Shown here: in pieces, positions 43,706 through 55,341 of the stretch | Position numbering within the stretch: the first letter of the stretch is position 1 | Layout: each line of letters starts with the position of its first letter | Assembly: GCA_950022295.1 (NCBI GenBank) | Contig: OX465600.1 | Coordinates: forward strand, 6,572,001 to 6,636,000 | Source of the DNA: Bromus sterilis | Lineage: Eukaryota; Streptophyta; Magnoliopsida; Poales; Poaceae | Length of the DNA stretch: 64,000 nt | Reading direction: 5' to 3' | The notes under the pieces: generated by a model | The model's database searches: none | Told to the model about the DNA's origin: nothing | What the model saw: only the letters and a program-made list of their open reading frames with translations | Position numbers and translations under genes: made by a program

Positions 43706-45248
43706 CAGGGCGAACCTAGCCACCACTTCAGCCCACCTCCCAGATCTGCTCCTCTCCTGCCAATGCCAGGCAAAGCCCGTGCAACGTCGACGGCGACAGG
43801 AACTCCATCTTTTCCGTCCTCTCAAGTTGGGCTGCACGGGGGCTCTCGACCAAGGAGAGGCGTGGGGGGGGGGGGGGGGGGGGGGGGCCGGCGGTGCGCG
43901 ACAATGCGCGGCGAACATGTGCAGCAGAGCATGCGCCGCGGGCATGGCGCATAGGCGCCGGCGGGCGCGGCGTGCAGGCACCGGCAGGCACATCTGACTG
44001 GCGCGCCGGACGGGCGCCGTTGGGCTGACGCTGACGGGCGCGACATGGAGGCGTCGGCGGGCGAGGCTTGCTGTTGTTGGCGGATCTGGGCGCGTCGCAG
44101 CTCCCGGCGACGTGGTTGCGCAGGACGCGGGGAGGAGGTGCGTGGCTCGGGCTGCCTTCGATGCGTGACAGCCGGATCTGACCCGATGTGGCCGGATCCA
44201 GGGCCAGGAAGGGCGCACGCGGCTGCGGCGCCCTAGGGGCGGGGGTGGTCAGGCAACGCCGTGCACTGATGTTGGTCACGCTCGGCGCAGGTTGGGGTAT
44301 TGCTACCTCAGTTGGGAGAAGAATGGCGGCTCCGTATGGTGTTCGTTTCATCCTCCGGTGGTCAGGCCGGAACGACGTGTTGTGGCAGATGACGGTGTGA
44401 GAGATTGGTGGCCGGCGGGCGACGAATGGCGCCGCTGATGGGCGTTGCATCCGCCCGTCCGACGCAGGGAAGCGGAAGAAGGATTGGCAGCACGCCGCTC
44501 TCTCCTGGGTGTTGCTCTAGGTGGCCACCGCCCCCTGCCGGCGGCATGGAAAGCCTCTCATTTGTGGTGTGTTCTTGTTGTTGGCTACTATTGTCATGTG
44601 TGTGGATTGTGGGGATAATGTTGGGCTGGGAAAAATCTTGTGCTGTTGTGGACGACGGCGACGCCTTTGGGCGTCGTCACCTTCTTGAAGGTGTTGTCTA
44701 AGCCCTTATCATCCCCCTCCCGTGCAACGGCGGAAACCCCAGATCCAGCTTGCTGGTTCAGACAGTGGCGGCGCTACGGTGTCGTTTCCTCCTTGGAGGC
44801 GCTGTTTGGGTTGCTCGCGGAGTTCTACGTCACTTCTTGGTGCTTAGGTTGGACCCCACTTGAGCATGGGCCTCGAGGGCGCAATGTACACTGATGCGAC
44901 ACCTCTTCGACGACGTTGTCCTCAGGTTAAATCGGGTCCTGCTGCCCACCCGCCACTTCCTCTCGGCATCAAGGGTGGGTTGTACGTTGACACGTGCTTG
45001 CCTGAAGCTTGGGTTGTGTTTCGAGCTGTTTGCTTCGGTAGTGAAGCGGTCTTGTGGCTCTGTTTTCCGACCTTTCGTCATCTTGGCAGGGGTTAGGCAA
45101 GACGTTTCTTTGTTGTTGTGCGTGTGGTTGTGTGTTGTAAATCGATGGGCACCATTTGTATGGTTTTTGGGTCCGGTTTCCCTTATAAACTGGACCAACC
45201 TTTCCCTCTATTCAATGAATTTAGCAGTGATCCTGCTAACATAAAAAA
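43706..45248 (+). mobile_element. Poly-A-tailed insertion, probable non-LTR retroposon
   Basis: Bounded by comparing block C copies: the relative at 36,455-36,480 passes from CCTACCAGCTGCAC to AAAGCTTTGCCTGCTAAACT. Here about 1.54 kb of GC-rich DNA lies between CTTACCACCTACA and AAAGCTTTGCTGGCTAAACT. Its last part, AATGAATTTAGCAGTGATCC, then ACATAAAAAAAA, looks like a retroposon 3' tail. A run of 24 G occurs at 43,864-43,887. No RT or ORF1 domain is seen, so it is truncated or a SINE-like/composite element. Target duplication not resolved. Confidence 0.55.
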
Positions 45249-45446
45249 AAGCTTTGCTGGCTAAACTGAAAAGATAATCACAGCCTGCTTCATTAATATA
45301 ATCGCCTACCCGTACTTACAACATCTTTAAGTCTAACTAACCCATCCATAAAATGCTTCAGAGTAGGGGGGTAATAACGGTTTTCCTCCTTTATACCGTA
45401 TCTAACCGAACCCCTAAACTGGTTAGAGAAGGAAAAACAAAAAATA
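45249..45446. repeat. Block C, copy 3, right part, and spacer
   Basis: AAAGCTTTGCTGGCTAAACT and ATCACAGCCTGCTT match 36,470-36,515. Then unremarkable DNA; no gene. Confidence 0.6.
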
Positions 45447-45538
45447 ACTCTTTCTGTTTCATAATAACTATCGCGGAAATGGATGTATTTACCTGCAATA
45501 CATATATTTCTTCGACTGTTATTCTATAAAGAAGGGAG
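45447..45538. mobile_element. Degenerate Stowaway-like MITE
   Basis: ACTCTTTCTGTTTCATAATA and inverted TATTCTATAAAGAAGGGAG, TA at both edges. Arms are imperfect. Confidence 0.55.
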
Positions 45539-45779
45539 TACTTCACAACGATCATGATTCTTAAACATATACCCAGTCGCAACCTCTCCAGCACCACCCA
45601 AGCCCCACCGACGTGCCCCCATCGCCACCCCCATCTACTCTGGCACCATGCCCCCGCCCAAAATGGCTGGATCCAAATAATTTCGCTCTCCGCCGTTGAC
45701 TCGCAAGGCCAATCTATGATGCCACGTGCGGTCCCAAGGCTACACTCCTCGTCCCACGGCTAACGCTGCCCCTATCTTC

Positions 45780-45972
45780 CACTATCGTTGCCTTGAGACT
45801 GTGCGTGGCTTGGATCGTCTCAGTCGGTGCTACAGGCGATGCAATAGTACGACATTACATCCGTCCACCTTCACCTATAGGCGATCTCCTACCGTCATCT
45901 CCTTGAGATTGTGCGTGGCTCGGATCGTCTCAATGGGGGCTGCAAGCGATGCAAGAGTACCACATTACGTCG
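45780..45972. repeat. Two-copy tandem repeat, unit about 118 bp
   Basis: CCTTGAGACTGTGCGTGGCT .. GCGATGCAATAGTACGACAT (from 45,790) recurs as CCTTGAGATTGTGCGTGGCT .. GCGATGCAAGAGTACCACAT (from 45,902). The gypsy LTR begins right after it. No gene. Confidence 0.75.
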
Positions 45973-45977
45973 GTCTA

Positions 45978-48900
45978 TGTGACGCACCCAAAATCAATCC
46001 GTGTACAGTAATCATACACGCAGGGTACACGACTGAGATTAGGGTGCCACGGTGAGAATATCACAGCACAACACTAAACACAAAAGGATAATCCAATATG
46101 TTACAATAAAGGGGGGGTCACGCGGACCCGAATACATAAGTTATACAAGCCATAATATCTGAGTACAGACATAGTTAGTCAAGTTATGCCTTAAGAAAGC
46201 TAGCACAAATAACATCAGAGATACAGATCGAAAAGGCAAGGCCTCCTGCCTGGGAGCCTCCGAAACTACTCCTGGTCCTGGTCAGCGGGGGTCTCGACGT
46301 AGTAGTATCCGCCTCCGGGGTACTCCTGCTCCTGGGCTCCAACGTCGACTGCAGCGGCCGATTAGACAAAACATAAAAGGGGAAATAAAGCAAAGGTGAG
46401 TATCTAGTATACCAGCGAGTCTTACGTCCGCCACTAAGCATTATGCATTGTATCAACGGAAAGAAGAGGCTGTTTATAGTGGACTGCGAGATAGAAATCA
46501 GAATAAGGGTAAGAAGCTAGGCCTATCGAAGACTGGCATCTTCCGACGTTGTCTTGCAGCATGAGAAGAGAAACAACCAACAGTTCATATAAAGCAATAA
46601 AGTAACAATGAAGCAGAAGTTGCTGCAACATTGTATAATAGTAAGTTGTAATGATTGATAATAATAATGCCTCCGAGTTCCCCTCCTCGACTCCCTGCGA
46701 CGAAGAAGACCCGGAACCATACAGTTTAATAGTAATAGTTTCTAGTGGTAAGATCCAGCTTCAGCATAAAGCGTCCTGTTACCGTGGACACGGCTATTCG
46801 AATAGATTAAACTCCCTGCAGGGGTGCACTACTGTTCAGCCTGCACGCTCGGATCTCCAGGGTGGCGTGAACCTTGTTAGGGAACGCCCCACCGAGGCTA
46901 TCCGACACGACGCAGCCCATCCTAGGCTCAGCAGAGAGGCCATCCGCCGGACTATATCCTATGCGCCAAGGGGTCTAGGTCCCTCACCCTTGCACGCTCC
47001 TGCACGGTACGAGACTGGCCGGTGAAGCAAAAGAAAATCCAAACACACCTGCTGCAGCAAATAAGACAAGACCGCTTCCTGGCTATCAGCCCGTGGTACT
47101 GCTGACGTCTGAAGAGCTTTCGGACGAACTACGACGCGGAGGGCCCACACCGTAATCCCACGTGTAGGTAGTGCGTACAGACCAACGGGTCTCTCAAGTC
47201 ATCCGCCGAACCATTTAGCATTTTAATATTATCTCGCAGACAACCGTTATCGCTGTCTGACTAACAACACAACGGACAACAAACAGCAACAAGGCCCACC
47301 GGTAACGTCGGGGCCTGCCCTGTCGTGCCGTCAAAGCGCGCGGTTACCGACAAGGTGAACCGTCTCCTAACCTTGTCTCGCGGGTGCTCTTGGTAGAGCT
47401 CGACTTTTGCGTGGTTTGGTAACTCTCGCGAGATACGAGCAGGGGCCAAGCACGCCAGTAACGTCGGTCGTACCCTCCCCGTCGTTCCCGATACAATACC
47501 GCTCGCGGGCACCGTTGGGTCGCCCGACTTCTTACCTTAAGGACAACCGCTATTCAGGACCCTATGGCGGCAAGACAAAGTCAGCCTCGAGTGGAGTACA
47601 AGGATTACTCCTTGATAGCTCACACTTGAGGTGACTAGGCATAACCCAGATAGGGGCCTTTGGCGGTGTCTGCTTTGTTCCGAACCTGTGCAGTTGTATA
47701 TATTGTATCCGTGTTCACCCCACTGAGTGAATCACGGCCCGCTATCTAGTCCTAGCTAACAATGCGCAGGGTTCACTGCTGAATAATGCATAAATATAAT
47801 AGGCAGCATAGGATAAGAAAGGTACATCAAGGGGCGACAAAATCAGGCTATGCAATTGAGTAGGATTGTAATCGTAGCAGCAACAGTAACAATGCCTAGT
47901 GCAAGAAAGTACGGAAAGGTAGGCGATATCTGGGGAAGAGAATGGCTCTGCTTGCCTGGAAGCTCGACGGTAGCAGTAGGGTCGTCGATGAAGTAGTCGT
48001 ACCCGGCAGCAGTGTAGTCGGCGGTAGCAGCGGGGTCTACCGGAGAATAAAGGGGGGAGAAACAGTAAATACAAAGCAAGCAATTCAAACATATTAATGA
48101 CATGACAATTGTAAAGTTAACGGTGTTCTAACGCAGTGAAAAGTACGTTGCTCGGAGCGGGAATTCATCCGGGGATGAACTGCCAGCTCCGGCTGATTAC
48201 CGGAGAGGGTGTCCGAAGGGGGGAGGGTTCATGCCGGAGGTGTCGTGGACATCCGACAAAGATAACGGGGGTGTATACGTATTAGTTGAACCATTCCGGA
48301 CAACTTTCGTGTTCGGAATAAATTCATTCGGATACTTTATCAGTACCGGACAAATCATCGGACAGACGGCCCGGAGGGGGGGAATGTCGATGATCGGTGT
48401 GTTAGGGGGGTGTGGTGAGGGTATGGATAGCGTATTCTTATTCGTTGTATTTTTCTGATCAATTTTCATGTATAAAGTTTTTCGATCCGAGTTACGGTTT
48501 AAAAGATATTCAAAATCAAAGTTTAAATCATTTTTAAAAGAATTTCTGGAATTATTCTTATTAATAAAACAGTAACATTATCCACAACAGGGTTGACCAG
48601 GTCAAACTGACATGTGGGGCCTATTGACCAGTGGGTCCCACATGTCATACACAGTATTTAATAAAAATGTTTTATTTATATCTAATATTTCAGAGGGGCC
48701 ACATGTCATACTCTGATTTTATTAATTGCATTTTAATTAAACAATTTTATTTATCTAATAGCCAGGGCCCACCTGTCAGTGTAACAAAGGGGGATTAAAC
48801 TTAACTCTTTTAACAGGGGGGTTTAACACTAACCAATAGGGCGGGCCCCATTGTCAGTGGGGTTAGCCTAATGGGGATTAGCCCCACGGTTAGGCCGACC

Positions 48901-50218
48901 CGTGCGTGTCCACGCCGGCGGCGACCGAGGCACGGCGGCGCCAGGCCGGGGAGGTACTCCGGCGACCAAACGGGGGAAAGAGGCGGGGAATCAAACGGGG
49001 CCAACGCCCTGCATCTACTCCTACACAAAGGGGAGGCCAGGGACGACCATACGGCGACTACGGCGAGCCACTGCGGAGCCCGGAGCATGGGCTAGGTGGG
49101 GCGGCGACTACGGGGCACCGATTCGAGCGCTGGAAGAGGGAAATGGGAGCTGGGCTCACCGTGGTTACAGGGGAGGGGTCAGTGGGCTCGGGGAGTGATT
49201 GAAGCGGCCGGAATCGCGCGGCAAAGCTCGCCGGCCGGCGGCGAATCCAATGGAGATGGCGGGTTCTTGAGGGCGTCTGAGCCCGATTGCTTGCGGGAGA
49301 TGGCGAAGACGACGACTGTGCACCAGCAGGACAGTACGGCGAGGCGGGTGGAGCGATGTGTCCGCGCAAGCTCACGGGCGGGCGTCCATGGCGGCTACGG
49401 GCGCGAGGAAGAAGACAGAATCGAGCGCATGGGGAGGAAAGGGGAGGGGCTAGGGTTCCAGGGGTTAGGGCACGGCGCCGTGGTGCCTCGGGGTGCCTTA
49501 TCCCGCCGCCGGCTCGCCTGATGACTGCCACGGCGTGTCCTCGCCGCGGCCAGCCGGGGGATGCGCGACACACAAGGGGAGGAAGAAGCCAACGGGGTGG
49601 GGGGGGCCGTGGTGGGCCAGGCCCAGTGGAGGGGGAGGGGGCTGGGCTGGCTTCTGCCCATGGGCACTAGATTAGGATCCTTTTTTTTCAGCTTTTGTTC
49701 TTTTCTATTTATATTAGTTGCTTTAGCCTTTTTGTAAAATATGTAGTTGGTTCTATAATTAGTGTAACACCATACTGAGATGCCACAAAAAGTGTTAGAC
49801 TTTTATAAACTATCTTGCATTTTTCTTTTACTAAAAAGGCATTAAATCCCACTGGTTTGGCTACTGTTTGAATTGTTGGATTTATTTTATTGCTTAATAA
49901 ATCCCCAAAACCCTATGGATGTGATCCACTGATTTTTAGGCATTTTACAAAATTGCTTTCACAATTTTTGAACAAAGTTTTATTTCCACTTATTTTTAAT
50001 ATTTATCAAAAGGCATTTTAGTGTTTGTTTGAATATTATTTCAAATGGCTTGGACTTTAGTTGGCCAATGATGATCAAGGTCCATGGTTCATATTTGCTT
50101 GGAACAATATCAAAGGAGAATTTGAATTTGAACTGAACTAGTTGATCAAACAAAAGTTTTGAACAGTAGAGATGAACAATAACCCTGATTACTGTTCACT
50201 GACAGTGAGGGTGTTACA
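45978..50218 (-). repeat. 3' LTR, complete (4241 bp)
   Basis: In + orientation it starts TGTGACGCACCC and ends GTGTTACA, a TG..CA LTR. It is next to the polypurine tract GTGGGGGAGATT on -. ORFs within it (for example 48,810-49,670) are GC-rich artefacts repeated in the other LTR; no gene is supported. Compared with the 5' LTR, the first roughly 290 bp differ by about 8 substitutions and one indel by eye; later parts look closer. Confidence 0.95.
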
Positions 50219-50232
50219 AATCTCCCCCACTA
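50219..50232 (-). other. Polypurine tract
   Basis: On -, TAGTGGGGGAGATT directly precedes the 3' LTR. It primes plus-strand DNA synthesis. Confidence 0.85.
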
Positions 50233-53200
50233 CAAGAATTCTCGTCCCGAGAATCTAAGCGGTAGAGGGAAAAGATCGGGGTATTCACCACGAAGGCGAT
50301 CTTCGCGTTCCCAAGTGTCTTCATCTTCAGAATGATTCGACCACTGAACTTTGAGGAACTTGACGGTCTTGTTGCGGGTTCGACGTTCAGACTGATCGAG
50401 AATGCGGCTCGGATGTTCTTGATAAGTCAAGTCCTGTGGCAATTCAATCATATCATGTTCAACTTCGCGAATAAGGTCCTTGAAGCAGCGTCGGAGTTGC
50501 GACACGTGGAATACATCGTGGACTTGAGAGAGGTTTGACGGCAATTCCAATCGGTACGCTACTGGTCCACTCCGGGAAAGAATACGGAACAGGCCAATGT
50601 AGCGAGGAGCTAACTTGCCTTTGATTCCGAAACGATGAGTGCCTCTCATGGGAGTGACACGAAGGTACGCGTATTCGCCAGGTTGATAGACCATTTCTTT
50701 GTGCTTGCAATCATAGTTGCTCTTCTGGCGGGACTGAGCAGCTTTCAAGTGTTCACGAATAACGCGAACCTGATCTTCGGCATGCTGAATAATGTCCGGA
50801 CCAATGAGAGTTCGTTCCCCAGTTTCTGACCAATTCAGAGGGGTTCGACACTTACGTCCATAGAGAACTTCAAAGGGTGCCATCTTCAGACTAGCCTGAT
50901 AGCTATTGTTGTACGAGAATTCAGCAAATGGAAGAGATTCCTCCCATTTCTTACCGAATGAGATGACACAAGATCGGAGCATATCTTCGAGCACTTGGTT
51001 GACTCGTTCGACTTGTCCTTGCGACTGGGGGTGATAAGCGGTGCTGAAATTTAGGTGAGTGCCCATAGCTTGTTGGAAACTATCCCAGAACTTAGAGGTG
51101 AAAATGCTGCCACGGTCTGAACTGATCTCCAACGGAATACCGTGGAGGGAAAAAATTCTGGAAACATATAAGTCCGCTAACTGACTAGCAGAGATCGTCT
51201 CCTTGACAGGCAGAAAATGAGCAACCTTGGAGAATCGGTCAATGACGACAAAGATGGCATCATGACCTTTCTGTGATCGCGGAAATCCGGTGACGAAGTC
51301 CATTTCAATCTTGTCCCACTTCCATTCAGGAATAGAGAGTGGTTGCAGAGTTCCAGCAGGTCTCTGATGTTCTGCTTTCACGCGACGGCAAACGTCACAC
51401 TCATCAACATAACGAGCAATGTCTTGTTTCATGTTGGACCACCAGTACCGCTGACGAATGTCTTGGTACATCTTGGTACTACCAGGGTGAATCGACAAAG
51501 GTGTATCATGAGCTTCTTTCATGACATCAGAGGCGTAATTCAGTTTGGCCTTGGCTACAGGAACCACTAAACGACCCTTGAAGTACACCGCATTATCATC
51601 ATTTGCATCAATAGTGAAGAATGAGGGCTCTCCGCTGGCGACACGACGCTTAATCTTCCAAATGTCAGATTCATAATGTTGTACCGTCTTGATGCGGGTG
51701 TCTAGGTCTGGTTGGACCACCAGGGAGTCCACATATCCCTGCGGAACAATTTCGATGTTCAGCTTGCGGAGTTCTGCATACAGACGTGGCTGTTGCACCT
51801 GAACTTCAAGTTCACTACAATAGGCTTTGCGGCTTAAGGCATCGGCCACCACATTAGCTTTGCCAGGGGTGTAAGAAATTCCCATGTTGTAGTCGGCTAT
51901 TGTCTCGAGCCATCTCTGTTGGCGGAGATTCAGGTCGGGCTGAGTAAACAGGTACTTCAGGCTTTGGTGGTCGGTGAAGATCTCGCAACGATTTCCGACG
52001 AGGTAATGTCGCCACAGCTTCAATGCATAAATTACCGCTGCCAATTCAAGATCATGAGTTGGATAGTTTTCTTCGTGAGCACGCAACTCACGAGAGCCAT
52101 AAGCAATCACTTTGCGCTCTTGCATTAGGACACAGCCTAATCCTTGACGAGACGCGTCGCAATAAATCACGAAGTCCTTCTGAGTATCAGGAGGAGCAAG
52201 CACCGGGGGTGAAGTGAGCTTGTCCTTCAGAGCTTGAAAACTTTCTTGACATTTATCAGTCCACTCAAACTTGACGCCTTTGTGAAGCAGATTAGTCAGA
52301 GGCTTGGCAATCTTGGAGAAATTCTCAACAAAACGGCGGCAATAGCTGGCGAGTCCGAGGAAACTTCTGACTTGCTTGACAGTCCTGGGCGGAGTCCAAT
52401 CAAGAATAGCCTGGATACGTTCGGGGTTGACGGCAACGCCATCCTTGGAAATTACATGACCAAGGTAGGTTACTTTAGGAAGCCAGAACTCACACTTAGA
52501 ATACTTAGCATACAGTTTGTGTTCTCGAAGCTTTTCCAGTATAAGACGAAGATGTTCAGCATGTTCTGCATCGGTCTTGGAGTAAATCAATATATCATCC
52601 AGATAAACCACGACGAACTTGTCGAGGTATTCCATGAATATATAGTTCATCAATCTGGAGAAGGTGGCTGGTGCATTGGTCAAGCCAAATGACATGACAG
52701 TGTACTCGTATGAACCATAGCGAGTAATGAATGCGGTCTTCGGGATGTCCTCATCACGGACCCGGATCTGATGGTAACCCAACCTTAAGTCGAGTTTTGA
52801 AAACACCGTGGATCCAGCAAGTTGATCATAAAGATCATTGATCCGAGGGAGGGGGTACTTGTTCTGTATCGTGGCCTGGTTAATAGGTCGGTAATCTTGG
52901 ACCAATCGGTTCGTGCCATCACTCTTCTTGACAAAGAGCGAAGGTGCTCCCCAAGCAGAGGAACTTGGACGGATGAAGCCTTTCTCGAGGGCCGTGTCGA
53001 TCTCCTTCTTCAATTCAAGGAGGTGGTGAGGTGGCATCTTATACGGGCGCTTGGCAATAGGGACGGTGCCAGGCATCAAGTCGATGAAAAATTCAACTTC
53101 TCTAATCGGGAGTATCCCCGGCAGTTCTTCTGGGAATACGTCGGTAAAATCACAAATGATTGGGACTTTCTCAATCCCTTCGAGAGGTGCGACATTCAAG

Positions 53201-54690
53201 GCATTCAGAGCATATATACAAGCTTCGGCATTCATCGACACAATGGCAGTGTGACTCACATTCGGGCCAGAAGGATGAAAAAGTTGGATGACCTTGGTGC
53301 CACAATAAAGTGCGGCATCGTGGGCTTTCAGCCAATCCATACCGAAGATCAGGTCAATAGTGCATGTTTTCAGAATATGTGGGGAGATAAGGAACTCAAT
53401 CCTTTCGTTCTCGACGGTGATGTTAGGTGCTAGCATGTCAACGTGACACATGCCGCCGGGTGTTTTAACGGCCAAGGGGGTGCGCATCTTTTCGTGGAAT
53501 ATGCCATGCTTAGATGCAAATGCTCCAGACTTAAATGAATACGATGCTCTTGTATCAAATAAAACGGTAGCAGGTATTGAGTTAACGAGGAGTGTACCCA
53601 TTACAGTAGCGGGCTGTTCCTGAGATGCTTCAACATCAATGTTGTAAGCATGACCACGAGCATGAGGATTTGACCCAGTATTATAGTAGAGGGTCCCATT
53701 GTTGCCACGACCATTTCCGCGGCCAGCAGGGTGAACTACCAGTTGATTCTGTCACTGAGGGCAGTCTCTGGAAATATGGCCTGGCTGACGGCACTTGAAA
53801 CACAGGCCATCTTGAGGACGGAGGGGTGCAGTCTCAGTCTTCGGCTGTCTCGGCGGGGGCGGAGGCAGACGAGGTGCAACATACAACGGCCTTGGTGCAG
53901 GGGCAGTTGGACGCATAAGACTGTGTGGAAGCCAAACGCGTTGCTTTTGTGATGTGCCCGAAGATGAGCCAGCATCACGGGGGCGCTTCGGCGAACCACC
54001 GAACTTAAGATGAGCGGTCTCAAGAGTGATTGTCTGGTTCACCATGGTGGCGAAGTCGGGGAAGGCGTGCAAAGCCAGTGCAAGCTGGAGATCTGGGTTG
54101 AGCCCATCACGGAACTTCTCTTGCCTACTTGCATCATTCGGAAGGTCACTTGCAGCATAGCGGGAGAGGCGGAGGAATTCCCTCTGGTATGCCTCAACAG
54201 TTTTGTTGCCCTAAACGAGGTTGCGGAACTCGGCCTTCATACGGTTCATAATCGCCTGGGGGACATAACGAGCACGGAAGGCAGTCTTGAAGTCATTCCA
54301 GGTGACGACAGTCCCTTCAGCTAGCGAGCCCTTGTAAGTGTCCCACCACTGAGCAGCGGGACCACGCAGGAAATAGGACGCGAAGTTGACATAATCAGCA
54401 GCGCTCACATTAGCGAACTCCAGCTGACGAGTGATGTCACGAAGCCAATCATCAGCATCCAGCGGCTGTTCCGGTTGGTGGAAGAGAGGGGGATTGAGAC
54501 GCATGAAATCCCGCAGAGTAACCACATGAGGTTGGTTCTGGTGCTGGTTCTGGTTCTGATTCTGGTTCTGGAGCTGATCTATGACTCCTTGCATGAACAC
54601 CTGGTTCATCTGAAACTGCTGCATCATCGCGGCCATGTAGTCCGGCGGCGGAGGTGGATCGTTGGCACCACGACCACCACGACCAGCCAT
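50230..54690 (-). pseudogene. Gypsy gag-pol polyprotein with two in-frame stops
   Basis: One frame on - from the gag start MAGRGGRGAND (54,690) to 50,230, with stop codons at 54,211-54,213 and 53,752-53,754. Gag has a Gln/Asn repeat (NQNQNQ), the retrotransposon gag domain (WLRDITRQLEF.., AAQWWDTYKGS) and a CX2CX4HX4C knuckle (CFKCRQPGHISRDC). Pol (from 53,601) has a protease motif LFDTRAS where Gly is expected after DT, RT with YLDD (about 333-336), RNase H (IYCDAS, TDHQSLKYL), an HHCC-DDE integrase (WDKIEMDFVTGFP, SDRGSIFTS, QGQVERVNQ) and a C-terminal chromodomain (ILDQSERRTRN.., WSNHSEDEDTWERED). Pol itself has no stop. Confidence 0.93.
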
Positions 54691-55325
54691 CCTGCTAGAA
54701 TTTAACAGGGGTATTTCAGCGATGAACATTTTAACGAGATGCCGGAAACGAGTACGAGGTAAAGCGACAACAAAGAGGAGGCGCGGATATATAGGAGTAG
54801 TCATATAAGACATACACATCCACACATAGAATCAATCGAAAATCGGGCAGCGTAACGTCGTAGAAATTAAGGAAAAAGGACACACTAGGCGGCGCGTAGA
54901 CCGCGGTAAGGATTACACGACGCGACATAGATTCCACTATGTCAATCACGCCGCAAGAAAACTGTTGGCCACAGGATTTAATGCCAGAGGACGCGCGGCC
55001 TGCCCAGAATGAGAATGGGATCCGCGGTCCGGGACCTGTGGTAGAACTCCTGCAACACGACTCAATCAATGGGGAAGCACCAAAACGCCGGATGGAATCA
55101 AGAGAACCTGATCCTAATGTCAGCGTTTGTAAAACTTACCAGCAAGGATAAGAGAGCAGAGTCCCAGAGCATAGGTAAGGAGAAAAGGATCCTAATACCA
55201 TAGATATCACACGTAGTGACATCGATGTGGGCCCGTAAGCCAAATATTAAGTTAGCAAAATAATTTTTCAAAGTCTAGACTCAACTTCGACCAGGTAGTG
55301 GTTGGGTGGCTTCCTACAGGCAGTC
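54691..55325 (-). other. Retrotransposon 5' leader
   Basis: About 635 bp between the primer site and gag; no gene. It would hold the untranslated leader and packaging signals. Confidence 0.6.
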
Positions 55326-55338
55326 GGCTCTGATACCA
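55326..55338 (-). other. Primer-binding site for initiator methionine tRNA
   Basis: On -, TGGTATCAGAGCC lies three bases inside the 5' LTR. It is complementary to the 3' end of plant initiator Met tRNA. Confidence 0.95.
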
Positions 55339-55341
55339 ACT

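Noticed and set aside
43703..44450. Long - strand frames (up to 240 aa), Pro/Arg/Ala-rich
   Set aside because: Low-complexity translations of GC-rich DNA next to a poly-G run. No domain, and overlapping frames on both strands are equally open.
46184..49675. Many ORFs of 60-170 aa inside the left LTR
   Set aside because: They recur at the same places in the other LTR, overlap on both strands, and show no domain; they result from GC-rich LTR sequence.
54211..54213. Gag stop as a programmed readthrough site
   Set aside because: Ty3/gypsy chromoviruses of this type normally have one continuous frame. A second stop and the altered protease motif fit decay better.
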